Shown: piece by piece, positions 53,619 through 64,000 of the stretch | Numbering within the stretch: the stretch's first letter is position 1 | Layout of the letters: every line of letters starts with the position of its first letter | Assembly (NCBI GenBank): GCA_022539475.1 | Contig: VCMS01000293.1 | Coordinates: forward strand, 74,333 to 138,332 | Length of the DNA: 64,000 nt | Origin: Gracilaria domingensis | Lineage: Eukaryota; Rhodophyta; Florideophyceae; Gracilariales; Gracilariaceae | Direction of reading: 5' to 3' | Notes under the pieces: generated by a model | What the model was told of the DNA's origin: nothing | Database searches by the model: none | The model's input: only the letters and a program-made list of their open reading frames with translations | Made by a program: the position numbers and the translations under genes

Positions 53619-55632
53619 GTCGGCATTTTTCAAGACGTCGACATTACGACTGTCGAATGTTCTCACTTGACCTTATTATCCACTGCTGGACAGGAACTGT
53701 GACCTTTCCAGTTTCCAGTAATTCTTCTAGCGGATGACAGCGAGTCAACTTCGTCAACCATCTGCTGGATTGTCAGAGCTGCGATCCAGCCAATGTCGTC
53801 ATTTCGAAGCAGCTGTACGCCTCACGCGCGCTTGTATGTCCAGCATTAAACGTTTCTCAGATGTAGTTGTGCTCTTGATGATTGTTTTGAAGACCGAATC
53901 GCTATCAGTCAGCATTACAAGAGGAATATGTTGCTTGAGCATAGACTGCAGTTCTCGTTTGAAAAGATAGGCGAGATCAAATGCGTCTGAAAAGCGTATA
54001 GTTCAGCTCCCATTACTGAACGAACTCGGCGGCGGCTCTTGTAGCTGGTATAGTGTACGATGTTGTGGTGACCAGTGTGATCACAAAGTGCGATTAAATA
54101 ACCGAGTTGTGAGTGTTGCGAGGGTGTATTCGCAAAGAACTATCACTGTACACCCTAATATGCAACGTCTTCAAATCCAAACGCCTTTGTAAGATACCGC
54201 GGTCTGCAGAGGCGTGTATGCGGCGGATCAAAATGTTAATCTGATCAATGTAGGGCTTTCCGAATTGGGCTTCAGTTACTTGGGCGAGGAGGTTAACGGT
54301 TGCAGCAATGTCAGGCCTCGTATGAACTAACCAAGCAAGTTCTTGACGTTTCGAGCGGAACTGAGGGAACGTGGCAGTAGCTTCAAGGAGTTCGATTCGA
54401 GAGGCAAACTTGGTCTGCTGAAGTTTGTAACCATTATCGCTGTTTGTGATATCAATTCCGGCAAACCTGAAATTGTCGTAGACGCGGGGCTTGGAGTCAA
54501 ATCTTGTTTCCGTAATGCGGGAGGAGTTGTCGAAAGAAGCGGTACCGGTACTGATTGTATCATCTACATACGCGCCTGTTAGTCCTTCTAGTTTGTCATG
54601 GACGACTTTGAAAAATAGGGACAGGTCTCCGGGGGTCGGCATCATCATCAGGTCTTGGCGAAGGTGATTTGCAAAAGTACGATTCCAGTAGTCTCCTGAA
54701 TCGCTTAAACCGTAAAGAGGTTTTAGCAATTTGAGTAGTTTGTCCTCTGAGAGGCAGAATTCGGCTGTCGGGCGTATGTATATGTCCCGCATGAGCTTGT
54801 CAGCAGATTGTAGATATGCTTGGGACACGTCTTGGGACCATACAGGGAAACCAAAAATAGCTGCTATCGCGATAAGTAGACGAATTGAAGACTGTTTCAA
54901 GGTGGTGCTTTGGTGTACTAATCGCAGCTTCTCGGAGTCGGTATGTCCTTGCACAATGAAACGAGCTTTGTAAATCTCGTTATCAGAGTCTGTGTTCTTG
55001 ATCGATAGAGCAAACCGGCCACCAAGTATGTTGTGCGGTACAGTAGGATCAAGTTCTTCACGGCAAATGACTTCGTACACACCACGTTTGGCAAGGCCGG
55101 CGAGCTCTTGAGCTTTAGAATCGTCAAAAAGCTGAAGGTTGCCACGGAAGTCAGAGGGGCTTAATATCTCTGTGATGTGGACCGAAGGAACCGAATTCGA
55201 CCTGAAGCAGTTCAAACCTTGGTGAAGGCGACTCAACTCATCATCACCTACTTCTGTGGGATCTGGGAGCACGTGTGCTATACTGTAATGAGCCGTTCTT
55301 CCGTCCACGTCCACGGAAACTTGTTTACCCACCAACTTTAGGATAGTGTAGGGGCCAGTCCAGTGTTTCAACTTTTCGTCGTAGACCAAGACACGTTGAC
55401 CTGGTTCCAAGAGGTATCTGGTGGCGGGCGGGATTTTGGAGCGAAGGGCCTGTTGAATGCGTAGTTTGGCAGTGATGGAGGCCATTTCGCGTCGAGCTGC
55501 TTCAAGGGCACGTAATCGCTCTTGTTGATTTGGAACTGTGGATGTGGGGATGGGAAAACGGGGCAATGTTCCGTACACAAGTAACGATGGGACGAGTCCT
55601 TCGGGTCCCATTGTGTCATTGATACCTTTCAC
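53619..55632 (-). pseudogene. Copia reverse transcriptase and RNase H
   Basis: Open from 55632 to 54094 (512 codons). The N-terminal part is the integrase C-terminus (LKHWTGPYTILKLVGKQVSV). RT follows with NIYKARFIVQG-like EIYKARFIVQGHTDSEKL, VWSQDVSQAYLQS (catalytic Asp), LLKPLYGLSDSGDYW and AYVDDTIS with the YVDD box. RNase H begins with VYSDSSLR, then the frame breaks at 54094. Past it a DNPADG segment typical of the copia RNase H end lies around 53750-53780, also followed by an indel. Decayed. Confidence 0.85.
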
Positions 55633-55649
55633 TGCGTAACGAAGGGCAA

Positions 55650-56311
55650 GATCCGCGTCTAGAGACGGGCATTCATGGCGGACGGTGTTGAATATCCTCC
55701 TGAGGGAGCATGGTAACGCTCACCTGATCCAATGCTGTTGTGGGATTGGACGCCTGAAATGCGAAGTTCAATGCCGTATTCCATTGTGCAATTTCCCCAA
55801 TACTTAGAGGTGAATGCGGAGCCGCGATCTACACGCATGACTGAGGGAAAACCAGTATAAGTAGTGACCCAGGCTTCCAGGAATGCGTCCCAAATGTCCT
55901 TCGCGGATTCCCCTTTGAGAATCACGGCATTCTGGTAATGCGTTTTGCGTATCGACGATGTGAAAGGACAGGTATTCGTTTCTTCTTACCATACTTCAGA
56001 AACATCAGGTCTAGGGCGATCTCCTGATTGAACTGAATGTTTTCCTCGGGAATAGAAACACGGAAGCGAAAGGGTCGGGAGGAGAACCGCTGGCATGAAG
56101 CACACTTGTTCGAAATGTCTTGCAAAAGACGTTTGGTATCCGGCGAAAGATCATCGGGCTTAGAGCGTTTTAAGAGGTTTAGGAGCTTTCCGGCGCTAGG
56201 ATGGAAAAAGTGTTCGTGTAGCTTCTGTAGTTCGGATCGAGTGTAGAGGATTGACGGTAAGCTCCATTCCAAGAAGAGGTGTCTGTGCTTGCGTTTAAGT
56301 GGTAGCACCAT
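55650..56311 (-). pseudogene. Copia integrase core
   Basis: HHCC finger in LHEHFFHPSAGKLLNLLK and CASCQRFSSRPFRF (56311-55922 frame), first catalytic Asp in ALDLMFL. After a phase change the second Asp lies in MRVDRGSAFTSKYW, and the Glu in NSIGSGERYHAP. At least two frameshifts separate these. Integration enzyme of the nested copia. Confidence 0.8.
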
Positions 56312-56856
56312 CCTGCACGATGATGAACGAGCTGGTTTGTAACGTTGTTTGGGTAAAGTCCAAAACGATCCAAAACTTCTAGTCCAATCAGAAAAGGAAT
56401 GTCCGCGGACACAACGTCAATGTTGATTGAGATGAAGGTGCCGTCTGGGGTGGGTATGCGGGCGGGCATGTTTCCAAGGCTGTTTCTGTATCCGTCCCCA
56501 AACTTGAAAGCATAAGGAGAAGGAGATAGTTTCAGCTTCAATCCCGCTGACGTGCAATAAGCTCGTGCTTGTGCCAAGTCGCAAACGGATTTGTGCGCAC
56601 CTGGATCGACGCATGCTCCTTCAAAGACGCTTGAGGGTACTGTTTTCCTGTGGGACTTTTAGCACTGAAGTTCAGTACCTCTTTCACAATACGTCGCGCA
56701 AATGGAGATTGTGGGGTTGCGTGGGAGCTTCTGCGTTTGCGCAACGCCCATTTTGGCGCGTAACAGGTTGAGTAGTTCGATGAAACTGGGAGCGATGAGC
56801 GTCGGGTGGTTTTGTGGGCCTTTGAGTGGGGAAAGAGCGGCCATTGCGATCCCCAA
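56312..56856 (-). pseudogene. Copia protease region
   Basis: The active-site motif reads GACVDPGAHKS near 56580-56610, and a later segment SADIPFLIGLEVLDRFGL matches the second half of a retropepsin. It is in the gag frame but separated from it by stops at 56857 and 56659; a neighbouring frame covers the linker, so indels are present. DPGA replaces the usual DTGA, with Pro where Thr or Ser usually lies. Confidence 0.7.
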
Positions 56857-58383
56857 TTAAAAACCCTCATCCGTAGAATTATCGTCATTACCATACGGAG
56901 CCGGTGCGGCAGATCGTGCCAAGTCCGCATTGCTGATGAGGGACGTCTGGATCTTGGCCAAGAGGCTTTCCGACTCTGGGGTTTCATTATGATAGTCTGT
57001 AGAGGGCGCTGTGTCAGGCTCAACCAGAAGAGTTTCGGCGAGTTGATTCATAACAAAAGCGCCTTCAGGATCGTCAATTAAGTTGACATCTTTCGTCCTG
57101 TTTCGCTTTAACCAGCTTCTGGCCTTGTCTCTGTTTCTCCGTATCTTGTGCTCATTGCGGGGTTCAGTGCATATGAAAAGTCGGCATCCTTGCTTCTCAC
57201 AATTCCAGCATGCGGCTAGGTTTGAAGGGAGCTCTACTCTGGGCTTCCTTCGGCCGGGGCCATGACGGTGTCGAGGGAAGGTGGCAGCGGGTTTGAATGT
57301 GGATGTACTGGATGGAGTTCGTCCGAAACGACCTTGTCCAGAGAAATTGACGGCGTTCTCAGCATATGCGTCTGGATCGTCCTGAGAGTAGTTCACAGTA
57401 GACATCTTTTGTCTGTACTGCACGTCGTCGGCGGAAGACGAGTTGTCGGGGGTGTTCATACGTTTCTGACCTTCTGTAAATTGACGATTGTTCAGCTCTG
57501 CGCTGAAAAGCTCTGACATGAGAGCCCTGTACGGAAAGAGCTTCGAGTTGGTCTGAGACAGAATATGTCGAGCCCAAGGTATTCCCTGTACTGCATTTGC
57601 GAGTACCTTGCGTTTATGGCGATCTGTCCGGTCCTCGACGTGCGCCATCGGAGTGAGACGGTCAATCTCTTTGATCAGGGCATCCAAGGCTTCTCGCGGT
57701 AGCCTATCATCTTTCATGAACTGTGAAAGATGAAGAGAGTCCAACTTGGAAGACATATCTTCTCGTGAGGTTGGTGAAGAGTACCGCTCACTGAAGGCAC
57801 CAACAATAGATCCCCAAGACATCTGTTTGTCACGAATCTCCTCTCGATAGAAGTGAAGAGCATCTCCACCCAACGAGTAGTGTAGATATTGGGAACGATC
57901 ACCGCCTTTCACCTTCTGATCGTTACAGTAGTCCATGAAGCAAGCGATGTGATCACCCCAATCTTCCTCTAGATCACCAGTGAATTTGTCGCGGCGAGTG
58001 CGGTAACGAGTGGAGAAAAAAGAGCAACGTTTGTTCTCGTACTGATCTTCCGAAAGATCAATTGCAACCTGCGCAGATGATTCACCTGCAGGAGCAGGGG
58101 TGGATGGATCCTGAAGTCGGAAGGGGAGTTGTGCTGGAGAGCCTTGGTTCGATGGCGAATACAGTACAACGTCACCATTACGAATCGCATCCAAGTAGTC
58201 CATTGCACGCTTGCGCACATCTGCATGTTCATCATCGTTCCAAATGGCAGCAATAACTCGCTTACCAATTAGAGTTCCGGTTTCTGCGTTTCGTGGTATA
58301 ACTACTTCTCTCGTTTCCAAAAAGGTGCGAACGCGTTTGTAAATGTCGTAGTTGCTGACAATACTTGGGTTTACAAATTGCAT
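56857..58383 (-). CDS. Copia gag
   Basis: 508 codons, uninterrupted. Helical capsid region: LHYSLGGDALHFYREEIRDK, GSIVGAFSERYSSPTSREDM, then LANAVQGIPWARHILSQTNS. A Cys-rich C-terminal motif, CWNCEKQGCRLFICTEPRNE, resembles a zinc knuckle but with unusual spacing. The start at 58383 lies about 190 bases inside the 5' LTR end. It would form the particle of the nested element. This is the best-preserved ORF of the copia. Confidence 0.8.
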   Translation of the reverse strand: MQFVNPSIVSNYDIYKRVRTFLETREVVIPRNAETGTLIGKRVIAAIWNDDEHADVRKRAMDYLDAIRNGDVVLYSPSNQGSPAQLPFRLQDPSTPAPAGESSAQVAIDLSEDQYENKRCSFFSTRYRTRRDKFTGDLEEDWGDHIACFMDYCNDQKVKGGDRSQYLHYSLGGDALHFYREEIRDKQMSWGSIVGAFSERYSSPTSREDMSSKLDSLHLSQFMKDDRLPREALDALIKEIDRLTPMAHVEDRTDRHKRKVLANAVQGIPWARHILSQTNSKLFPYRALMSELFSAELNNRQFTEGQKRMNTPDNSSSADDVQYRQKMSTVNYSQDDPDAYAENAVNFSGQGRFGRTPSSTSTFKPAATFPRHRHGPGRRKPRVELPSNLAACWNCEKQGCRLFICTEPRNEHKIRRNRDKARSWLKRNRTKDVNLIDDPEGAFVMNQLAETLLVEPDTAPSTDYHNETPESESLLAKIQTSLISNADLARSAAPAPYGNDDNSTDEGF

Positions 58384-58575
58384 AGCACCAAGATCTCACG
58401 AATAGCGGCCAGTAGATCTTCTCCGGTCAATACAGGCGTAGTGGACATGTAGCCCTCGAAGAGGTTCTCAAGTCCACGTTGTACGTCATTCAGAAGACGA
58501 ATCGTGCCAAACAGTTTTGCGGACGCGTTCGACATGATCAGATAAATTGTTTGGTTGTTTGCTTTGATTCGCGAA

Positions 58576-58890
58576 TGTCGACAAACAACACTGAGATGTT
58601 GTTGTGCTCGGACAGGGAGCGCTGGCTATCCTGTCTGTCCACGAGGACTCTGAGCGGAGGAAAACGCGAGCAAAGACACAGGTCTGCTTGCTCTTGCAGT
58701 ATGCTTTACTGTTGCGACTAGATTCCTATCCGGGCTAGAAGGCGACAACGAGCCTAGCCTGGACTGCTAAGTAGCTACGCAAGTTATCCGCACAGTGCGA
58801 TGGACTAATATCGATACCATAGTGTTCGAAGAGTATCGACAAAGAAGATGTAATGTCGACGCAAGTAGTCACGGACTTGTAGGATCAACA
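58576..58890 (-). repeat. Copia 5' LTR (right on the plus strand)
   Basis: 315 bases, near-identical to 53310-53618. Small differences of a few substitutions and indels indicate a fairly recent insertion. Confidence 0.9.
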
Positions 58891-61566
58891 ATGAGAGTCC
58901 TCAGGGACGCGGGCATTACGCTGAAACTCAAGAAGTGCGAGTTCTTCACAGATTCTGTCAAATACCTAGGGCATATCATTCGACCTGGACAGCTCTCAGT
59001 TGACGCAGTTCGCTTGAAGTCGCTGAAGGAAGCGAAACACCCTACGACACAAACGGAACTCCGCAGTTTTCTGGGTCTTTGTAATGTTTATCGGCGTTTT
59101 GTCCCGAACTTCGCAGATATTGCGACCCCCCTTAACCACCTTTTGAGAAAAGGTCAACCAGTTCAACTGGAACCCCTAGGCGACGCGGAAGCGTCTGCCT
59201 TTTCGGCATTAATTGACGCAGTAACGTCACCGCCAATCTTGGCTTTGCCTAAGCTAGGACTTCCATTCGAAGTAGACAGTGACGCCAGTGCACACCAGGT
59301 TGGTTGCGCCCTGTTTCAGGTCACGAAAGACGGCGTGAGACATCCAATTGGATACTGGTCGCGATCCTTCAACGTACACGAACGTAACTACTCAGTTTCG
59401 GAGAAAGAGTGCTTAGCCGTTGTATGGGCTCTAACTACACTGAGGCCATATCTTATGGGCAACCATTTTACGGTACATACGGACCACTCATCTCTCCGAT
59501 GGCTCATGGAAATCTCGGAACCATCAGGACGCTTGATGCGTTGGCGCTTGAGGTTATCGGAGTTCGATTTCACAGTTACGTACAAAAAAGGAACGTTGAA
59601 TCTGCAGGCAGATGCACTCTCCCGCTTGGGAACAAATGCAGAAGCGGCACCAGTTGACGATCTGGACATACCATGCTTTATGGTGGAAGAACAAGCAGGT
59701 TGGGTCGAATCTTTGTCGGATGACATCTGTGACGACATCCTGCTCACTTCTGAGAAGTTGGATCCCTTGACTGGATCTTTTGTACCCATCACTCCCGAGG
59801 AGATGATCCGAGAACAGCAAACGGATGAGTTTTGTACGCGAATTCGCGCTCGTCTCAATGGAGGAGATCGTATACCTTTTCAGGTTAACGATCAGGGGTA
59901 CCTGGTTAGGTTGGTTGAAGCGTATACCCAAATTGTGGTCCCATACTCGCTGCAAAACCGTGTGTTGGTCATGACACACTATGTGAAGGTAGGAGCCCAC
60001 CCAGGAGGTCGAAAACTATACTTGACCCTGCGTAGGGATTTTTATTGGCCGTCAATGGCATTGGACTGCTACGCAGTACGACGCTCTTGCACCGAGTGCG
60101 CTAAGAATAACGTGAAACTTCGTAAGTACTCGAAGAAGTTAACGCTGTTCCCAGCACGGTCTCCTTTGGAGTTTATCGCTATCGATATCTTAGGTGAATT
60201 GATCAGAACCGCAAGAGGCAATCGATACCTTCTGGTTATCACCGATCGGTTCTCTAAGTTGGTACTGACAGTCCCGCTGAAACGGATTAGGGCCACCGTG
60301 GTTGCACAAGCTTTTGTCACCCACTGGGTCTTTGTGTACGGTCCACCGGTTCATCTATTATCAGATAACGGTTCACAGTTCACGTCGAAGGTTTTTCCAG
60401 GACGTCTGTCGGATCTTGAGTGTCAAGAATCTATTTACGACCACCTACCACCCCCAAACAAATGGTCAGGTAGAACGATTTAACCGTACCATGCTGAATG
60501 CATTAAGATCTTATGTGGCAGATCATCCTAAGGATTGGGATTTGTATACGGACGCTATTACGTATGCGTACAGCACCCAAGTCCACCAGGTAACGAAGCT
60601 AGCACCTTTTGAGTTGGTATTGTCAAGAGTACCGCCACCGGTTGCAATCGAGGCTCAAGAAACGCTTTCTACGTACCCGTCTGTTGGGTTATACAGGAAC
60701 GCTTGGAAGGATTGGTTAACCAAAATGGTACCGGTCGCTCGCACAGCGATGGATAAGGCGCAGGCCGCTTATAAGCGCAACTTCGATGCGAAGGTTAAGA
60801 CCCCATTACCAAAGGTCAAACCAGACGATATGGTATTTCTCCGCAAAGAATACTATAATCCGGAGAAGGAACACCGCCACAAGCTCTCGCCTATCGCGGA
60901 AGGACCCTACAAGGTTATTTCCGTCACGGACGATACCGTAGTATTGGATATCAATAATCTCCACGAACGGATATCGTTAGACCGTGTCGCGCTGGCCCCA
61001 CCACCCTACGTTCACGTTAACACCCAACTGGGTGAAGCTACAGGGGACGAACAGGTCGTATCTTCGCGCCCTGCGACTCTCCGCCCTGATCGCGGCTTAT
61101 CGCATCTACCGAAGTCAGAATCACCCACGCGGGTAGCACAACCCGTTGCGGGAGACGAAGAGGAAAACTCAACTAGAGTTGACCCCCCACCGGACGTCGT
61201 GGTCCCGTGCCACCGCCTAAGGAGGGGGAGGAAAGTACGGAACCCGTTACACCGGCGTCGCACGGTCACACTGTGTCGCAAGGTACCGCAACCAATCTCG
61301 CGGTCTCTACCGATAGCGTTGTGGTGCGCCGAGGCGCCGTACCTCGTGGTGATACTCCGTCGAGTTCGTTGAGCAATGCGCTGGAAACGACACGACCCAC
61401 CCAGGGGGTACACACCGCTGTGGATAACGTAACCCCGTCGGGAACACCACAACTGAGTGAGGTCACCACCCGCAGAGCGGAGAAGACAGTATCTGTAGAC
61501 CCGGGCTTCCCGGAGAACGCAGAACCGCAAGCAGTAGATCAGCTCAATGTTACCGACCGGTGTTAA
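58891..61566 (+). pseudogene. Family A copy 2: end of RT, RNase H and integrase
   Basis: From 58891 the frame continues through TKLRSFLGLCNVYRRF-like FLGLCNVYRRFVPNF, RNase H (EVDSDASAHQVG, SEKECLAVVWAL, HTDHSSLRWL) and integrase up to a one-base insertion near 60390 (an extra G). The frame then continues to 61372 and, after another indel near 61203, to the stop at 61566. HHCC, IAIDILGEL, LLSDNGSQF and QVERFNRT are all present. The in-frame stops of copy 1 are absent here. Confidence 0.9.
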
Positions 61567-62260
61567 CCACGCCGTAGTAGGAGGAAACGAGAAGTCGTAC
61601 TTACCCGCGTATTATTTGGGAAAACAACCTTGGAAAGGTGAAGTACGAAGTACGAGTTTGGAAACCGTCGATGGTGCACCCACGCCGCGTGGCAGAGGAC
61701 TCATGACACACCCAAGTGGAGAGTAACACGTTGTGTGACGTGGTGACGTACGGAAAGCACCGCCGACGCGGGGAACTGCTGACAGTAAGTCGCCTGCGCG
61801 AGTACCACACGTGCACCGTGCACGATGTACGGTCGCCAACCGTAGGCGAACGGACACCTGTTAGGGTAACTCGTTACTCACAAGTGCCATCGCCTGGCCA
61901 ACGAGAAGGCCGCGATATGCACCGTGATTGGTCAATCCGCCTCCATGGCGCACGAGCGAGACCCTGCCCGTTCTCCGTCGCACGTACGATCCTTCTGGAT
62001 AGCAAAAGGGAGCTCAGAGTCCCGAAGCTACCGTTGGACGGTCGGAAGCTCAACCAAAACGAGCCGAAGCTCGTCAGACTCAAGAAGGAGAGTACTTCAA
62101 GAAGAACCTTTCAGGTTGAAGATTGGACGCTCCTGGCGTAAGTTGTAGTTTTCGCGCAGCGAGGAACTCCTAGTGAGTCGTGACTGGTTAAGTCCAAAGA
62201 GGAACCCCTCTAGAGGTTAGCCGGCCACCACCTCGCCACCCTCGAAGGTACGAAACCACA
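61567..62260 (+). other. Spacer between integrase and chromodomain in copy 2
   Basis: Conserved with 5858-6476 of copy 1. Only short frames. Confidence 0.4.
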
Positions 62261-62503
62261 ATGGGTGAAGGAGAGCAGTCAAACACCGAGGTGTACCCGC
62301 AGGAATACGTGATCGAACGTATCGTACGTCATGTTGTAGACCCCGATGGGACTGTACTGTACCAAGTGCAATGGTATGGCTACTCCGCCGAGGAGGACAC
62401 CATGGAGCCGGTCGAGCACCTACCTAGGTCGAAGATCGTTTCATGCCACCGTCGCACTCGGTCAGCCTTGCCGTCCAACCTGGACCAAGCCCAGGTGGGA
62501 TAA
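62261..62503 (+). CDS. Chromodomain ORF of family A copy 2
   Basis: 80 codons from the ATG at 62261. Chromodomain segments EYVIERIVRHVVDPDGT, YQVQWYGYSAEEDTMEP, VEHLPRSKIVS. Compared with copy 1 the changes are mostly conservative. A separate short ORF in the same place in both copies argues it is a standing feature of the family and not decay alone. Confidence 0.7.
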   Translation: MGEGEQSNTEVYPQEYVIERIVRHVVDPDGTVLYQVQWYGYSAEEDTMEPVEHLPRSKIVSCHRRTRSALPSNLDQAQVG

Positions 62504-62870
62504 GAACCGTTCCCGGTGAGGAGCTTTCAACTATACCGCGATGCGGAAGACTCAGAATGGAGAGTTGACCCCTTCTGTGTGGGGATGAATGAAGGAAGAA
62601 GACCAATGAAGCGGTGAAGACTGAACTAGAAGAAGTGAGAAGAAAGAAGAAGAGCATACCGAAATGCCGGTTGTACCGATTTAAACGGTTAGAGTAGAAG
62701 AAGCACCAGAGAAGTGAAGTACACTTGAACACAGTGTGAGTGAAGAAGTAATCGAAGATCGATCAAGTTCGTGGAGAACAGGCAAAAGGGTGAAGGGAAA
62801 GTTACCACTAGATGGTTTTACTGTTTCTATCTTATACTGAGGACCAAGTCCTCCAGCCGTGCTGGTCATC
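62504..62870 (+). other. A/G-rich spacer in copy 2
   Basis: Counterpart of 6720-7088, no ORF. Confidence 0.4.
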
Positions 62871-64000
62871 TTACACCCCCGATGAGGGACCGGCACCGCC
62901 GCTACCGGAGGGACCTTGCGAAGGGTGCGGAACGGCGTAAGCCAGTATCCCTGCCATAGTGGTGAGATGATCGGGCACGATAATTCCAGCGTTCTGGAGA
63001 CTGCGCGGCACGATCGCGAATGTTCGCCGAGAGTCTCCCGGAGCGACCGGAGCTGTCGGGGCGAAGGAACCGAGGAACGGTACGCCGCTACAAGGGGCCG
63101 GACCGCACCACCGCGGGAACACTCGCTTGAGCGGAACATTCCAACCCAACAGGAGCTGGGGTACCCCGCGCTGGCGTGCAACCACCCTGATTCGCCGCCC
63201 GTAGGTATTCGTTCACAAACCTCTGGTCCATGCTCGACGAGTGCTCCCGCCGCCCTCTCCAGCCAGTAATGCCATGTTCGGATGCATCCAGATCTTACTG
63301 GGGCGACCCAGTTGCACTGAAGCATGAACCCAATGGGTGATTGTCTGGAATCGACCGTGGCTTGGTTCGCTGGCCCAACTCGGCATACGCGCTAGTAAGT
63401 CATCGTACCCTCCCATGGTTGTTCGTATAAAAAGCTCTTCTGCCCTGTGCGAGGTGTCCTCCTACCGGGTGAGGCGGTCGTGGTGACGACGAGGACCTTT
63501 CCCGCGTTGTCGAAGAGGCACAGTTTCCCATGCGATCCATCGATAACATCCAAGATGTAATGGATCTCATCCACGGTTTCTCTTCGGACCCCAGGGAGTG
63601 TGCAAATCCAGCGAGCGGATACATGCCCTGGCGAGCATCGGCGGAATTTACCAAAACACGGTAGTTGTTCGTAAGCCTCCCAGAAAAGAAACGCTGGCTA
63701 CGCGTGCCGCCCACTCCGCCGGCTAACGAGACCCTCCACCATCCTGAACGCGGATCGCTGATCAATCGGGAGCCGATTGAAAAAAGAAAAAAAAAAAAAA
63801 AAAGTAACTAAAGCACGGAGGCAGTTTTATGCAAACACCCTTTGGGTACCTCCAAATCACCGCCACCCATCTGGTAGAGGAGGGAACCGTCCCAACAAAG
63901 GCCTGGCGGTCTGTACCTCTCGGTCTCGATATTCGGGTACGGAATCAGATACCCCATGACGGGACGATGCTTCCGCTCAACCGGAATGCGGTTGACGAAC
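62871..64000 (-). pseudogene. Antisense ORF of family A copy 2 (partial, indel-ridden)
   Basis: Counterpart of 7089-8150 on the minus strand, ending at the TAA 62871-62873; the start is outside the window. Frames change repeatedly because of one-base indels, but peptides such as NAGIIVPDHLTTMAGILAYA and DEIHYILDVIDG match copy 1. Where copy 1 has TGA (7614-7616) this copy has TGG (63412-63414). A run of A bases with a single G interrupts it at 63780-63803. Confidence 0.6.
63780..63803. repeat. A-run insertion absent from copy 1
   Basis: 24 bases, all A except one G at 63786, inserted between blocks that are adjacent in copy 1 (about 7961). Either a sequence artefact or a small insertion. Confidence 0.7.

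Larger units (their letters stand above)
53310..58890 (-). mobile_element. Ty1/copia element nested in family A copy 2
   Basis: A 5581-base insertion on the minus strand with LTRs at 53310-53618 and 58576-58890. Order on the minus strand: gag, protease, integrase, RT, RNase H, the Ty1/copia order. The host element resumes at 58891 with ATGAG, and the left flank is CATGT, so the duplication at the target is only visible as ATG. All coding parts carry frameshifts or stops. The protease has DPGA rather than DTGA, which I associate with GalEa-type copia elements (inference). Confidence 0.9.
48073..64000 (+). mobile_element. Ty3/gypsy chromovirus-like element, family A copy 2 (runs off the window)
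   Basis: 5' LTR, primer-binding site, gag, protease, RT, [copia insertion 53310-58890], rest of RT, RNase H, integrase, chromodomain ORF, antisense ORF, then the window edge. Comparison with copy 1 shows about 1.8 kb of the 3' part is missing. Without the copia the element would be about 12 kb, large for gypsy. Many one-base indels occur in gag, the RT start and the last kilobase, some of which look like sequence errors. Confidence 0.9.

Overview
The window reads as nuclear DNA of a eukaryote. The host genes are mostly uninterrupted open frames (a cytosolic ribosomal protein uL4, a CWC15 spliceosome protein, galactokinase, a DEAD-box helicase, a Dna2-type helicase-nuclease), and they sit among several classes of retrotransposon. 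Near-absence of introns, GC near 50 percent with GC-rich islands, and this mix of LTR, copia and DIRS-type elements fit a florideophyte red alga of the Chondrus kind. That assignment is inference from style, not a database match.

Layout. 0-2.5 kb: a small membrane-protein ORF and a charged hypothetical protein with a frameshift. 2.5-10 kb: a 5'-truncated Ty3/gypsy chromovirus-like element (family A, copy 1) with RT, RNase H, integrase, a separate chromodomain ORF, an unexplained long antisense ORF and a 3' LTR. 10-13.6 kb: gag-protease and the 5' LTR of a second gypsy family (B) on the minus strand. It is cut on its left by the A LTR, and on its right it cuts a hAT transposase (13.6-14.7 kb). 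16.5-22 kb: a decayed DIRS-like element (gag-like ORF, RT/RNase H, tyrosine recombinase) with a solo LTR inside its RNase H.

22-45 kb is the host gene island: CWC15 (+), a CAMK/SNF1-like kinase (-), galactokinase (-), a DEAD-box helicase with a DEVD motif (-), two tandem extended SDR reductases (-), Dna2 (+), uL4 (-), then a very GC-rich stretch with a SPRY-domain gene (-), an M41/FtsH-like plastid-type protein (+) and a two-TM unknown (+). The last three, and the kinase, each need at least one frameshift to read through. This points to sequencing or assembly error in GC-rich DNA, or to decay.

48-64 kb: a second copy of family A, with its 5' LTR, primer-binding site, gag, protease and RT. 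It is split inside RT by a complete but decayed Ty1/copia element (53310-58890, 309 and 315 bp LTRs, minus strand), then continues through RNase H, integrase, chromodomain and the antisense ORF to the window edge. With the copia removed, family A is about 12 kb long. A single N at 50133 is flanked by an imperfect duplication of about 191 bp that looks like an unmerged contig overlap.

The least explained item is the roughly 615-codon antisense ORF placed between chromodomain and 3' LTR in both family A copies.
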